Source: Glaciecola sp964418575 (GTDB taxonomy: Bacteria > Pseudomonadota > Gammaproteobacteria > Enterobacterales > Alteromonadaceae). From it: a stretch of 24,280 nt of DNA. The position numbers and the translations under genes were made by a program. This document shows, piece after piece, positions 7,097-15,355 of this stretch. The stretch lies in assembly GCA_964418575.1 (NCBI GenBank), contig CAYQMI010000055.1, positions 1 through 24,280 of the forward strand, given 5' to 3'. The notes below the pieces were generated by a model. That model searched no databases. It saw nothing but the letters and a program-made list of their open reading frames with translations, and was not told where the DNA came from. Numbering within the stretch: the first letter of the stretch is position 1; every line of letters begins with the position of its first letter.

Positions 7097-8953
7097 TTAA
7101 TATTGTTCAATTGATTTCAGTATCCCCGCGGTGTCTAAGCCAAGTTCGGCATACATTTCTTGCTGCGTTCCCTGCATCACAAACTCATCAGGTAAGCCTA
7201 AATTAAGCACATGACACAAGACTTTATGCTTGTTCAGCACCTCTGCTACCGCACTTCCAGCACCACCGGCGATAGCACCGTCTTCTATGCTAACTAACAG
7301 CTCGTGAGTTGATGCTGCGTCCAATATTGCCTGTTCATCTATTGGCTTTACAAAGCGCATGTCGATTAAGCTTGCACCTAATTTTTCGGCAGCAGCCTGG
7401 GCTTCTGGGAACAAGGTGCCAAAGTTGAGTATGGCTATTTTTTTACCGCTTTTAATCAGACGAGATTTACCTAACTCAAGGCTGTGCATTTCTTCTTCAG
7501 GGGCAGCGCCTATGCCAGCACCTCTTGGATAACGTACGCTAGCAGGGCGCTTGGCAAGGTGTCCGGTGTAGAGCATGTTTCGGCATTCAGCTTCATCGGC
7601 TGGCGTCATAATAATCATGTTTGGTATGCAGCGCAGAAAGCTAATATCAAAGGCACCTTGATGGGTAGGCCCGTCAGCGCCCACTATACCGGCTCTATCA
7701 ATAGCAAATAATACCGGCAGGTTCTGTATAGCCACATCGTGGATTAACTGGTCGTAGGCGCGCTGTAAAAACGTAGAATAAATCGCTACAACAGCGTTTT
7801 TACCTTCACGTGCCAAACCGGCAGCTAAGGTGACCGAATGCTGCTCGGCAATCGCTACATCAATATACTGCTCGGGGAAGCGCTGCGAAAATTTCACCAT
7901 GCCAGAGCCTTCGCGCATGGCCGGGGTGATGGCAACTAAATCTTTATCGCGCTCAGCCATGTCGCAAAGCCAGCTACCAAAAATGGCAGAAAAGCTGGGT
8001 TTTCCAGGTTTACTGACTGGCAGCTTCTCAGTAGTGTGATCAAACTTAGGTACCGCATGCCATTTTATTGGGTCTTGTTCAGCCTGCTCATAGCCTTTGC
8101 CTTTTCTGGTGACCACGTGCAATATCTGTGGCCCAGACATTTTGCGCATATTGCTCAGCGTCTCAACCATCGTATCAACATCATGTCCGTCAATAGGGCC
8201 GATATATCTAAAGCCTAATTCTTCGAATATCGTGCCAGGAACCACCATCCCTTTAATATGCTCTTCAGCTTTACTTGCTAATTCTTTTATCGGAGGAATG
8301 TTGCTCAAGAACTTTTTCCCACCATCGCGAATGGTGTTGAAAAACGAACCGGTCAACAAACGAGCTAGATGACTGTTAAGCGCACCGACGTTTTCTGATA
8401 TCGACATCTCATTGTCGTTGAGCACAATGATTAAATCTTTAGCAATGTCGCCAGCATGATTCAATGCCTCGAAAGCTAAGCCAGCGGTAAGCGCGCCATC
8501 CCCAATGACCGCTACGACCTTACGACCTTTATTTTCATCATCAGCGGCAATTGCCATACCCAAAGCAGCAGATATTGAAGTCGATGAATGCCCAACGGCA
8601 AAGGTGTCGTATTCACTCTCAGGTGGCCAAGGGAATGGATGCAATCCGTCTTTTTGGCGAATTGTTGTCATTCTATCGCGTCTGCCGGTCAGTATCTTAT
8701 GCGGATATGCTTGATGACCCACATCCCAAATCAAGCGGTCGAAAGGAGTATTGTAAACGTAGTGCAAAGCAACCGTTAGCTCCACCGTGCCTAGTCCTGA
8801 TGCAAAATGTCCACTGCTTTGGCTAACACAGTTAAGCAAAAACTGTCGCAGCTCTTTTGCGATCAGCTTCAAGTTGTGTTTTGGCTGTTGGCGCAACTCA
8901 CTTGGAATATTTGCCTTTGCCAGATGCGGATAGTGGGATAAGTCTAAGGTCAT
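7097..8953 (-). CDS. dxs: 1-deoxy-D-xylulose-5-phosphate synthase
   Basis: First enzyme of the MEP isoprenoid pathway: thiamine-diphosphate-dependent condensation of pyruvate and glyceraldehyde 3-phosphate. The 618 residues compare with 620 in E. coli. Motifs are SGHFASGLGTVELTVALHYV (His49), WDVGHQAYPHKILTGRRD, the thiamine diphosphate/Mg site GDGALTAGLAFEALNHAGD ... NDNEMSISENVGALN, and in the transketolase-like half AITPAMREGSGMV, DVAIAEQHSVTLAAGLA (catalytic Glu), DRAGIVGADGPTHQGAFD and NFGTLFPEAQAAAEKL. It lies 47 bases after ispA in the xseB-ispA-dxs operon, so two sequential isoprenoid steps are co-expressed. Confidence 0.98.
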   Translation of the reverse strand: MTLDLSHYPHLAKANIPSELRQQPKHNLKLIAKELRQFLLNCVSQSSGHFASGLGTVELTVALHYVYNTPFDRLIWDVGHQAYPHKILTGRRDRMTTIRQKDGLHPFPWPPESEYDTFAVGHSSTSISAALGMAIAADDENKGRKVVAVIGDGALTAGLAFEALNHAGDIAKDLIIVLNDNEMSISENVGALNSHLARLLTGSFFNTIRDGGKKFLSNIPPIKELASKAEEHIKGMVVPGTIFEELGFRYIGPIDGHDVDTMVETLSNMRKMSGPQILHVVTRKGKGYEQAEQDPIKWHAVPKFDHTTEKLPVSKPGKPSFSAIFGSWLCDMAERDKDLVAITPAMREGSGMVKFSQRFPEQYIDVAIAEQHSVTLAAGLAREGKNAVVAIYSTFLQRAYDQLIHDVAIQNLPVLFAIDRAGIVGADGPTHQGAFDISFLRCIPNMIIMTPADEAECRNMLYTGHLAKRPASVRYPRGAGIGAAPEEEMHSLELGKSRLIKSGKKIAILNFGTLFPEAQAAAEKLGASLIDMRFVKPIDEQAILDAASTHELLVSIEDGAIAGGAGSAVAEVLNKHKVLCHVLNLGLPDEFVMQGTQQEMYAELGLDTAGILKSIEQY

Positions 8954-9000
8954 GCTTATTTTATTCTTCTCAGTCGTAGTAATGTGTATGCTGTTAGTGC

Positions 9001-9897
9001 TTAAAAAGTTCGCGTAAGCATGTAATCAGAAAAAAGCGTTAAGTAGCGAGTATTGTACGGCAAAGTGTCTAAGGCTTGTAGCGCTTGTTGGTGATGTGAG
9101 GCTAATTCTGCTTGTGCTCCGTCAAGCCCGAGCTTACTAACGAAGGTATTCTTATTGTTTGCTTGGTCTGAACCCTGCGGTTTTCCCAAGGTTTGCGTAT
9201 CAGAAGTAACATCTAATATGTCGTCTTGAATCTGGAAGGCAAGGCCAATGTAATGGGCAAATTCAGTGAGTATTTCAATATCCTTGCCAGTAGACCGCTC
9301 GCAAATAATAGCACCCATGCGCACACAAGCTTTCAACAGTGCGCCTGTCTTTAAATTGTGCAGGTGGTTAAGAGCTTCGAGCTCAATGCTCTGATTCGTA
9401 GCTAATAAATCTAAACTTTGCCCTTCGCACATGCCTTGTGCACCACTTGCTTTGCTTAGCTCTTTTATGAGGGAAATCCGCTTTGAATCAGCAAATTCAG
9501 ACATGTGGGCATTGGCAAGAACATCAAAAGCCAAGGTTTGCAGCGCGTCGCCTGCTAAAATAGCGCTCGCTTCACCAAATTTAATATGACAGGTAGGTTT
9601 GCCGCGACGCAGTGCATCGTCGTCCATTGCTGGAAGGTCGTCGTGAACCAGCGAGTAAGCGTGGATACACTCAATTGCCAAAGTAACGGCATCAATGTCT
9701 TGCTGATTGCCATCAAGCATGTTTGCAACAATTGTGGCTAATAAGGGGCGCATGCGTTTTCCGCCATTGAACAAGGCGTACTCCATTGCTGCCATTAAAC
9801 CACTGTTGTTAAATTTTTGCGCCGAGGTATAGGCTGCGAAAGCCTGTTCTACTCTCGTTTTGGTAAGTGTTTGAAGCGCTAATAAATCCTGCTGCAT
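9001..9897 (-). CDS. ispA: Farnesyl diphosphate synthase (geranyltranstransferase)
   Basis: Adds isopentenyl diphosphate to dimethylallyl and geranyl diphosphate, giving the C15 precursor of quinones and undecaprenyl phosphate. All-alpha prenyltransferase of 298 residues (E. coli 299). Both aspartate-rich metal sites are visible: the first as HDDLPAMDDDALRRGKPT (Asp86, Asp87, Asp92) and the second as FQIQDDILD (Asp225, Asp226, Asp229). GGKRMRPLL near residue 45 binds isopentenyl diphosphate. Only five bases separate it from the xseB stop, so the two are cotranscribed. Confidence 0.96.
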   Translation of the reverse strand: MQQDLLALQTLTKTRVEQAFAAYTSAQKFNNSGLMAAMEYALFNGGKRMRPLLATIVANMLDGNQQDIDAVTLAIECIHAYSLVHDDLPAMDDDALRRGKPTCHIKFGEASAILAGDALQTLAFDVLANAHMSEFADSKRISLIKELSKASGAQGMCEGQSLDLLATNQSIELEALNHLHNLKTGALLKACVRMGAIICERSTGKDIEILTEFAHYIGLAFQIQDDILDVTSDTQTLGKPQGSDQANNKNTFVSKLGLDGAQAELASHHQQALQALDTLPYNTRYLTLFSDYMLTRTF

Positions 9898-9902
9898 AGG
9901 GT

Positions 9903-10133
9903 TTATTCAGGTGCTTGAAAATCTTCAAGACTTTGACCGCTTTCGCCTTCGCTGAGTATTTTTACTTTTTGTTGGGCTTGTTCTAGTAAGGTTTGACTGC
10001 GACGAGCAAGCGCAATTCCGCGTTCAAAGCTTTGTAATGATGCCTCTAAAGTGATATCACCTTGTTCCATCTTATTAACAATACTTTCTAGCTCTTCCAT
10101 CGCTTGTTCAAAGCTGATTTGTTCTGCGCTCAT
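9903..10133 (-). CDS. xseB: Exodeoxyribonuclease VII small subunit
   Basis: Small subunit of the single-strand-specific exonuclease VII; several copies coat the XseA subunit. The 76-residue acidic helical protein has the family core FEQAMEELESIVNKMEQGD followed by LEASLQSFERGIALARR, which form an antiparallel helical hairpin. It is the first gene of xseB-ispA-dxs, transcribed away from pomA. Confidence 0.95.
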   Translation of the reverse strand: MSAEQISFEQAMEELESIVNKMEQGDITLEASLQSFERGIALARRSQTLLEQAQQKVKILSEGESGQSLEDFQAPE

Positions 10134-10165
10134 AGTGCTCTATTACCCTGTATTTTATGGCTGAA

Positions 10166-10194
10166 ACAATACCGAACCTACTGCCCAAATTCAA
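10166..10194 (-). promoter_or_regulatory. Sigma-70-type promoter for xseB-ispA-dxs
   Basis: On the minus strand TTGAAT (at 10189-10194) and TATTGT (at 10166-10171) are separated by exactly 17 bases, each matching the consensus at 4 of 6 positions. Transcription would begin near 10159, about 25 bases before the xseB start. Confidence 0.55.
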
Positions 10195-10276
10195 TCATTA
10201 TTGGCGCTTGAATTAGAATATGCTCGCTTCTTGTGGGAGGTTTTGTGCTCCTTAAAAATTTGATGAGGAATAAGCA

Positions 10277-10303
10277 TAAAGATAAACGCGTCTTTGCCGT
10301 TAA
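10277..10303 (+). promoter_or_regulatory. Sigma-28 (FliA) flagellar promoter for pomAB
   Basis: TAAAGATA (10277-10284), 11 bases, GCCGTTAA (10296-10303). This matches the enterobacterial sigma-28 consensus TAAAGTTT-N11-GCCGATAA at 13 of 16 positions with exact spacing. Predicted start near 10311, about 45 bases before the pomA GTG. Late flagellar (motor) genes are the expected targets of this sigma factor. Confidence 0.75.
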
Positions 10304-10355
10304 CCCTGTTATAGAAAAACACTCATGTAATTAGTTTCAGGTAGAGGAGTCCACT

Positions 10356-11120
10356 GTGGATTTAGCAACACTAATCGGCCTCATTGGTGCGCTTGGTTTT
10401 GTCGTCATGGCGATGGTCCTAGGTGGCGACTTAGGGATATTCTTTAACGTTCCGTCCGTGCTCATCGTATTTGGTGGCTCCATATTTGTTGTGCTAATGC
10501 AATATCCTTTGGCGCAATTCCTAGGTGCAGGCAAAGTCGCGGCAAAGGCCTTTGCTTTTAAAATACAATCTCCTGAAGAACTCATTCAAAAAGTGGTTGA
10601 AATGGCAGATGCCGCTCGTAAAGGCGGTTTTTTGGCGTTGGAAGAAGCTGAAATTGAAAATAGCTTTATGCAAAAAGGCGTCGACATGTTGGTAGATGGA
10701 CACGACGTGGAAGTGGTACGAACCACCATGGCCAAAGATATAGCAAATACATCTGAGCGCCATGATGCAGGTGCGGTAATATTTAAATCATTAGGTGATG
10801 TTGCTCCCGCTATGGGTATGATTGGCACGCTAATCGGCTTGGTAGCGATGCTCTCTAACATGGATGATCCAAAAGCAATCGGCCCCGCAATGGCTGTGGC
10901 ATTATTGACAACCCTTTATGGTGCAATGCTTGCAAACATTGTCTGTTTGCCAATCGCCTTTAAGTTAGGCGTGCGTGCAGCTGAGGAAAAACTCAATCAA
11001 AGCTTAATCCTTGACGGCATATTAGGTATCGCTGACGGACAAAACCCACGCGTCATCGAGGGCGTGCTTAAAGGCTATATCGCTGAAGGAAAACGAGGCA
11101 CTGAAGAGGATAAAGAGTAA
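10356..11120 (+). CDS. pomA: Flagellar stator protein PomA (sodium-type MotA homologue)
   Basis: Inner-membrane stator subunit that, with PomB, couples ion flow to flagellar rotation. The 254 residues are very close to Vibrio PomA (MDLATLLGLIGG...), with four membrane segments (about 3-22, 28-48, 145-168, 178-200). A long cytoplasmic loop carries MADAARKGGFLALEE and MQKGVDMLVDGHD, and DVAPAMGMIGTLIGLVAMLSNMDDPKAIGPAMAVALLTTLYGAMLANI spans the third and fourth helices. The start is GTG with GAGGAG at 10344-10349. The stop overlaps the pomB ATG by one base. The sodium-type label rests on similarity to Vibrio PomA. Confidence 0.95.
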   Translation: MDLATLIGLIGALGFVVMAMVLGGDLGIFFNVPSVLIVFGGSIFVVLMQYPLAQFLGAGKVAAKAFAFKIQSPEELIQKVVEMADAARKGGFLALEEAEIENSFMQKGVDMLVDGHDVEVVRTTMAKDIANTSERHDAGAVIFKSLGDVAPAMGMIGTLIGLVAMLSNMDDPKAIGPAMAVALLTTLYGAMLANIVCLPIAFKLGVRAAEEKLNQSLILDGILGIADGQNPRVIEGVLKGYIAEGKRGTEEDKE

Positions 11121-12049
11121 TGGAAGACGAATGCCCAAAATGTCCTCCAGAGGGACTACCCCAATGGATGGGTACTTTCGCTGACTTGATGTCTTTGCTT
11201 ATGTGCTTCTTCGTTTTGCTTTTGTCTTTCTCTGAAATGGATGTAAAAAAATTCAAACAAATTGCAGGCTCGATGAAGTTTGCGTTTGGTGTACAAAATA
11301 AAATCGAGCTGAAAGACATCCCCAAGGGCACCAGCGTGGTAGCCCTAGAATTCCGTCCGGGAAAACCCGACCCAACGCCCATCGAAACCGTTCAACAAGT
11401 TACCCAAGACATTACAAAGCCCATGCTGAACTTTCAGGAAGGAGACGATGCCTCAGCAGGCGGAAGACAAACTCAAAGGGGACAGTTACGCGGTGGACAG
11501 TCGGCTAACACTGCAAACGAAACTGCATCAGCAGGCGCATCAGCCACCAATCAAGAACAACTCGAACAACAGCTGAAAAAGGTACAGGAGCTGCTACAAA
11601 AAGAAATTAAAGATGGAGCGGTCGATGTTGAGAACTTAGGGCAGCAAATTGTTATAAGAATAAGAGAAAACGGCTCGTTTTCAGCTGGCTCTGCATTCTT
11701 ACAACCGCAGTTTGTTCCGGTGATAAGGGAGCTTGGCAGCTTAGTGACTGACATGCCAGGGCAAATCGAAATATCAGGCCACAGTGATGGTGTGCAAATT
11801 TCAAATGAGCTTTACCGATCTAATTGGGATCTATCTGCCCAGCGAGCAGTTGCTGTCGCTGAAGAGCTAAGAATGGCGGATGGTTTTGATGAAACTCGGA
11901 TGAGAGTAATCGGTAAAGCGTCAAACGAGCCAGTCGATTCAGGAGATACCGCCGAAGCGAGAGCCCGTAACCGCCGAGTAGAGATTACCATTACACAAGG
12001 CGACCCTAAGTTCTCTGAGCCAATTTCAATCATGGGATCTGAGAACTAA
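11120..12049 (+). CDS. pomB: Flagellar stator protein PomB (OmpA/MotB family)
   Basis: Partner of PomA: one membrane helix carrying the essential ion-binding aspartate and a periplasmic peptidoglycan-binding domain that anchors the stator. The 309 residues begin with a short cytoplasmic Cys/Pro-rich tail, then WMGTFADLMSLLMCFFVLLLSF (about 16-37) with Asp22 and Cys29, equivalent to Asp24 and Cys31 of Vibrio PomB. A low-complexity Gly/Gln/Ala linker lies at about 110-150, followed by a short coiled-coil-like Gln/Lys/Glu stretch. The OmpA-like domain (about 175-300) has ISGHSDGVQIS and NWDLSAQRAVAVAEEL, including the conserved Asp and Arg. The stop lies inside the following terminator. Confidence 0.95.
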   Translation: MEDECPKCPPEGLPQWMGTFADLMSLLMCFFVLLLSFSEMDVKKFKQIAGSMKFAFGVQNKIELKDIPKGTSVVALEFRPGKPDPTPIETVQQVTQDITKPMLNFQEGDDASAGGRQTQRGQLRGGQSANTANETASAGASATNQEQLEQQLKKVQELLQKEIKDGAVDVENLGQQIVIRIRENGSFSAGSAFLQPQFVPVIRELGSLVTDMPGQIEISGHSDGVQISNELYRSNWDLSAQRAVAVAEELRMADGFDETRMRVIGKASNEPVDSGDTAEARARNRRVEITITQGDPKFSEPISIMGSEN

Positions 12050-12057
12050 GATCCCAT
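12032..12057 (+). terminator. Terminator overlapping the end of pomB
   Basis: Perfect 9-bp stem ATGGGATCT / AGATCCCAT with an 8-base loop; the pomB stop codon lies at the loop/right-arm junction. Only short T-runs follow. It probably separates pomB from the convergent Cfa-like gene ending at 12068. Confidence 0.6.
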
Positions 12058-12067
12058 TTAGCTACTT

Positions 12068-13327
12068 TTAATAACCTCGGCTGAGCGTATCGCGATGCTG
12101 AGGTTTAGCTAACACTAATTGTGCGGTGCTGATCACGCGCTCTAAAAAACCGCCTTCGCAATAATTTAAATAATACTGCCACATCCGCATAAAGCGCTCG
12201 TCGTAACCCTCTTGATTGAGCACTGACTTATGCTGCATAAAATCTTCAAACCAATGCTTTAAAGTAAACGCATAGTCGATACCGATATCATGCACGTCAC
12301 GGATACTCATGTCGGTGTATTTTTTGACATGTTTATTAATAGCAAATTGTGACGGTAAGAAACCACCGGGGAATATGTGCTTTTGGATAAAATCAACACT
12401 GTCTGAGTAACTGTCGTAGCGGCGATCATCAATGGTGATAGACTGCAGCAGCATAAGGCCGTTATCTTTTAATAAAGAAGAACATTTTCCAAAAAAGTTA
12501 GATAAATATTTTTTACCAACCGCCTCAATCATTTCGATGGAGACCAGTTTGTCATATTGTCCTTCTAACAGGCGATAGTCTTTCTTAAGTAGGGTAATTT
12601 GCGAACCTAAGCCCTCTTTCTCTACCCATTCTTCAGCCCAGGCATATTGTTCTTCTGAGATGGTCGTAGTGGTGACTTTACAGCCGTAATGTTTAGCTGC
12701 ATATATCGCTAAACCGCCCCAGCCAGTGCCAATTTCAAGCAAGTGTTCGCTTGGTTTCAACTGCAGTTTTTCGCAGATAGTTTTAAGCTTATTTTGCTGA
12801 GCTTGGGCCAAACTAGCATTCGCATCTGGATAAATAGCGGCTGAATACATCATCGATTCATCTAAAAACTTAGTATAGAGGCGATTTCCTAAGTCATAAT
12901 GCGCGCCAATATTCTTTTTAGCTTGGCTTTGAGAGTTATTGTTGGCAATGTGCTTTATCTTCGCAAGCGGCATGGTTAGCCAGTTAAAGCGCTTTTCCCA
13001 AGTATCGAGCGTTGATAAGTTACGTGCAAATATTCTAATTACGTTAGTTAGGTTAGGACTGTCCCAGAGTTTATCGGTGAAAGTCTCACCGGATGCAATG
13101 CTTCCACCTAATAGAAGCTTGGGATACGCAGCGGTATCTAAAATATGCACCTCTGCTTTTAAATCAGAGCTTTCATCACCTAAAGAGGCAATGATTTCGC
13201 CTTGCTCTTTAATAATTAAATTACCCTGTGGGAGGCGCTTTAAGGCGCTGATAAACATAGAGCGACAGCTTCGCTCCCATACTGAGATGGAATCAGCCCT
13301 TGTAAATGTTTGCTCGCCATTTGACAT
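12068..13327 (-). CDS. Cyclopropane-fatty-acyl-phospholipid synthase-like SAM methyltransferase, atypical active site
   Basis: SAM-dependent methyltransferase acting on unsaturated acyl chains of membrane phospholipids (Cfa family). The 419 residues have an N-terminal domain (about 1-130), GAHYDLGNRLYTKFLD (141-156), the SAM site LEIGTGWGGLAIYAAKHYG (197-215) and a lipid-binding C-terminal part with IFPGGFLPS and RMWQYYLNYCEGGF. Compared with recalled E. coli Cfa, the bicarbonate-site glutamate is kept (Glu268), but the cysteine of YSCAYW is alanine (Ala163) and the histidine of LLHTIG is glutamine (Gln295). It may therefore make a methyl-branched or otherwise modified chain. It is the last gene of the minus-strand operon, 16 bases after the DUF1365 gene. 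Family assignment is firm; the product is not. Confidence 0.88.
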   Translation of the reverse strand: MSNGEQTFTRADSISVWERSCRSMFISALKRLPQGNLIIKEQGEIIASLGDESSDLKAEVHILDTAAYPKLLLGGSIASGETFTDKLWDSPNLTNVIRIFARNLSTLDTWEKRFNWLTMPLAKIKHIANNNSQSQAKKNIGAHYDLGNRLYTKFLDESMMYSAAIYPDANASLAQAQQNKLKTICEKLQLKPSEHLLEIGTGWGGLAIYAAKHYGCKVTTTTISEEQYAWAEEWVEKEGLGSQITLLKKDYRLLEGQYDKLVSIEMIEAVGKKYLSNFFGKCSSLLKDNGLMLLQSITIDDRRYDSYSDSVDFIQKHIFPGGFLPSQFAINKHVKKYTDMSIRDVHDIGIDYAFTLKHWFEDFMQHKSVLNQEGYDERFMRMWQYYLNYCEGGFLERVISTAQLVLAKPQHRDTLSRGY

Positions 13328-13343
13328 GTATCTTTTCCTTAGT

Positions 13344-14078
13344 TCAAGAATGCGTATAAATGGGTACGCGTTTTATAAATAGCTTAAGAGCCTGCCAGTA
13401 AATACCAATTACGGTTTTGATTGTCATACTTGGTATCGATAATAGTGTGCTTCTGAGCGTCTTACTTGTTAGCTCAATACGATGCAAATCGATAGACGCT
13501 TCAAAGTGTTTGGTTTCTTTGCTGCATATTAATTGTAGCCTAAGATTTTCATTTGGCTGTGGTATTCGCCAATGATAGGTCATATCAATTGGATTAAATG
13601 GTGAAACATGAAATGCTTTTGCGCTGTCTTTTTGTTCTGATAAATCCACCAAATAGTGATGCCGCTCGTTCCATGGCGTATTAGATACTTCGGCCAGCAT
13701 ATGTGAATAAACTCCCTCACTATTGCGAAGGTAGTAAAAATTGACAGGGCTGAAGTAGAGGCCAAATGTGCGTATTTGACCAAGCAAAAACACATCACCT
13801 TTTAGTTCTTGACCATGTAAATCAGACATTCTTGCCAAAACCGACTGTTCTAAACTCTGGTCAGGATTACCTAAATAATCGCTGCGTCTAAAATTAACTA
13901 TTGAGCGCTTGAGTCCAGCGAGGGAAAAGTGCTTAACCGAGGAAGCTATTGAGCTAAGCTCAGACAGTTTCAACCAATATAAAAATATATCGTAGGAGAA
14001 GGCGTGATGTTTTGGCACTACACGTTGATGAAATACCTTGCCACGATAGATTGCGCTTTCCAAACTCAGCTCATTCAC
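13344..14078 (-). CDS. DUF1365 family protein
   Basis: Protein of 244 residues with no established biochemical activity. The family hallmarks are clear: SAIYRGKVFHQRVVPKHHAFSY at the N-terminus (about 8-29), LGQIRTFGLYFSPVNFYYL (about 102-120), MLAEVSNTPWNERHHYLVD and FHVSPFNPIDMTYHWRI. Its many conserved His, Tyr and Asn residues suggest an enzyme. No clear signal peptide; a C-terminal hydrophobic stretch (about 215-240) may touch the membrane. DUF1365 genes nearly always pair with a COG2907 FAD protein and a Cfa-like gene, as here. In Rhodobacter, members of the RpoE-ChrR regulon of this kind were reported as needed for anti-sigma turnover on singlet oxygen. The 4-base overlap with the FAD gene indicates coupling. 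Confidence 0.9.
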   Translation of the reverse strand: MNELSLESAIYRGKVFHQRVVPKHHAFSYDIFLYWLKLSELSSIASSVKHFSLAGLKRSIVNFRRSDYLGNPDQSLEQSVLARMSDLHGQELKGDVFLLGQIRTFGLYFSPVNFYYLRNSEGVYSHMLAEVSNTPWNERHHYLVDLSEQKDSAKAFHVSPFNPIDMTYHWRIPQPNENLRLQLICSKETKHFEASIDLHRIELTSKTLRSTLLSIPSMTIKTVIGIYWQALKLFIKRVPIYTHS

Positions 14079-15355
14079 AGCGTTTCACCAAAGCGTTTGC
14101 ACACATCTAAAGCGCTGCGTACGCCATCTTCATGAAAGCCGTTGTACCAGTATGCTCCGCAAAAATGCAGACCATCTTTGCCGCAAATGTCAGCTCTTTT
14201 TTGCTGAGCGTCTACCATTTCAGGGCTAAACTGTGGATGGGCGTAGTGATAAGTGCCTAAAATTTTGTCGGGGTCAATGGCATCGGTATTATTCAGCGTG
14301 ACACAAAAAGTCGTATCACTTCGCAAACGCTGCAGTATATTCATATTGTAGGTGAGTGAAGCAGGGCGGGTGTGTTCGTTCTCCTCCCCCGTGATGCTAT
14401 AATTCCAACTCGCCCAAGCAAGTTTGCGTTTAGGTAATATGCTGGTGTCGGTATGCATAACGACTTCGTTCATCGCATAGGGGATCGCACCGAGTATTTT
14501 CTTTAAATTGATGCTGTCATCGACATGGAAACTTGGCAGGTTGAGCATTTCAATAGCTTGGTCGCTATGGCAAGCAAAAATTACATCATCAAAGTCACGT
14601 ATACCATCGGGCGTTTTAACTTGAAAGCCAGAATCTGTTTTGCTCACCGATTCCACGGCGCAATTGAGATAAATTTTGTTTCTAAAATCCGCCGTTAGAG
14701 GTTCAATGTATTGTGATGAACCGCCAATCAAGGTATACCACTGCGGGCGATTGGTCACATTAAGCAGACCATGATTATTAAAAAATTTGAGGAAAAAACT
14801 AAGAGGAAAATTAGCCGAAGCCTCAAGGCTAGTGGACCAAATAGCGGCACACATCGGCAAAATATAGTTTTGTACAAACTGATCGCTCAGCTTGTGCTGT
14901 TTTATAAACTGAATAAGCGTAATACTTTGCGTATCTATATCATCTTCGATAGCTTGCTTACATACTTTATTGAACTTGAGTATGTCTAGGACCAAACGCC
15001 AAAAACGAGGTGATATGATATTGCGGCGCTGAGCGAATAGGCTATTAATCGTATTACCATTATACTCAAGGCCTGTGCTGTGGTTGCGCACACTGAAGCT
15101 CATCTCACTTGCCTGATTCTTAACACCTAACTTTTCCATTAACTTAATAAAATTGGGGTAAGTCCAATCGTTATATACAATAAAGCCGGTGTCGATTGCG
15201 TATTCTTTCTGGTTTACGGTTACATTTTTTGTAGCGGTGTGTCCGCCAATATAATCATTTGCTTCAAACAGCATTATGTCGTGACTTTGGTTTAACAGGT
15301 ATGCGCTGGTAAGGCCTGAAATACCGCTGCCAATAATAGCGATGCGTTTAGTCAT
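14075..15355 (-). CDS. FAD/NAD(P)-binding oxidoreductase, amine-oxidase-like (COG2907)
   Basis: Predicted flavoprotein of 426 residues, probably an oxidase, desaturase or isomerase on lipid chains, judging only by its partners. The N-terminal dinucleotide fold reads IAIIGSGISGLTSAYLL (Gly9, Gly11, Gly14) with the ribose-binding acidic residue Glu31 in FEANDYIGGHT. The COG2907 signature DTGFIVYNDWTYPNFIKLMEKLGV follows. The C-terminal FAD contact is HFCGAYWYNGFHEDGVRSALDV. It resembles phytoene-desaturase and amine-oxidase relatives. It overlaps the SDR gene upstream by 8 bases and the DUF1365 gene downstream by 4. Some FAD proteins near Cfa-like enzymes in alphaproteobacteria take part in furan fatty acid formation; I cannot say that this one does. 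Confidence 0.9.
   Translation of the reverse strand: MTKRIAIIGSGISGLTSAYLLNQSHDIMLFEANDYIGGHTATKNVTVNQKEYAIDTGFIVYNDWTYPNFIKLMEKLGVKNQASEMSFSVRNHSTGLEYNGNTINSLFAQRRNIISPRFWRLVLDILKFNKVCKQAIEDDIDTQSITLIQFIKQHKLSDQFVQNYILPMCAAIWSTSLEASANFPLSFFLKFFNNHGLLNVTNRPQWYTLIGGSSQYIEPLTADFRNKIYLNCAVESVSKTDSGFQVKTPDGIRDFDDVIFACHSDQAIEMLNLPSFHVDDSINLKKILGAIPYAMNEVVMHTDTSILPKRKLAWASWNYSITGEENEHTRPASLTYNMNILQRLRSDTTFCVTLNNTDAIDPDKILGTYHYAHPQFSPEMVDAQQKRADICGKDGLHFCGAYWYNGFHEDGVRSALDVCKRFGETL

Noticed and set aside
12939..13382. Plus-strand open frame of 147 codons opposite the Cfa-like gene
   Set aside because: Antisense shadow; low-complexity Ser/Leu translation without a family, and it spans the operon junction.
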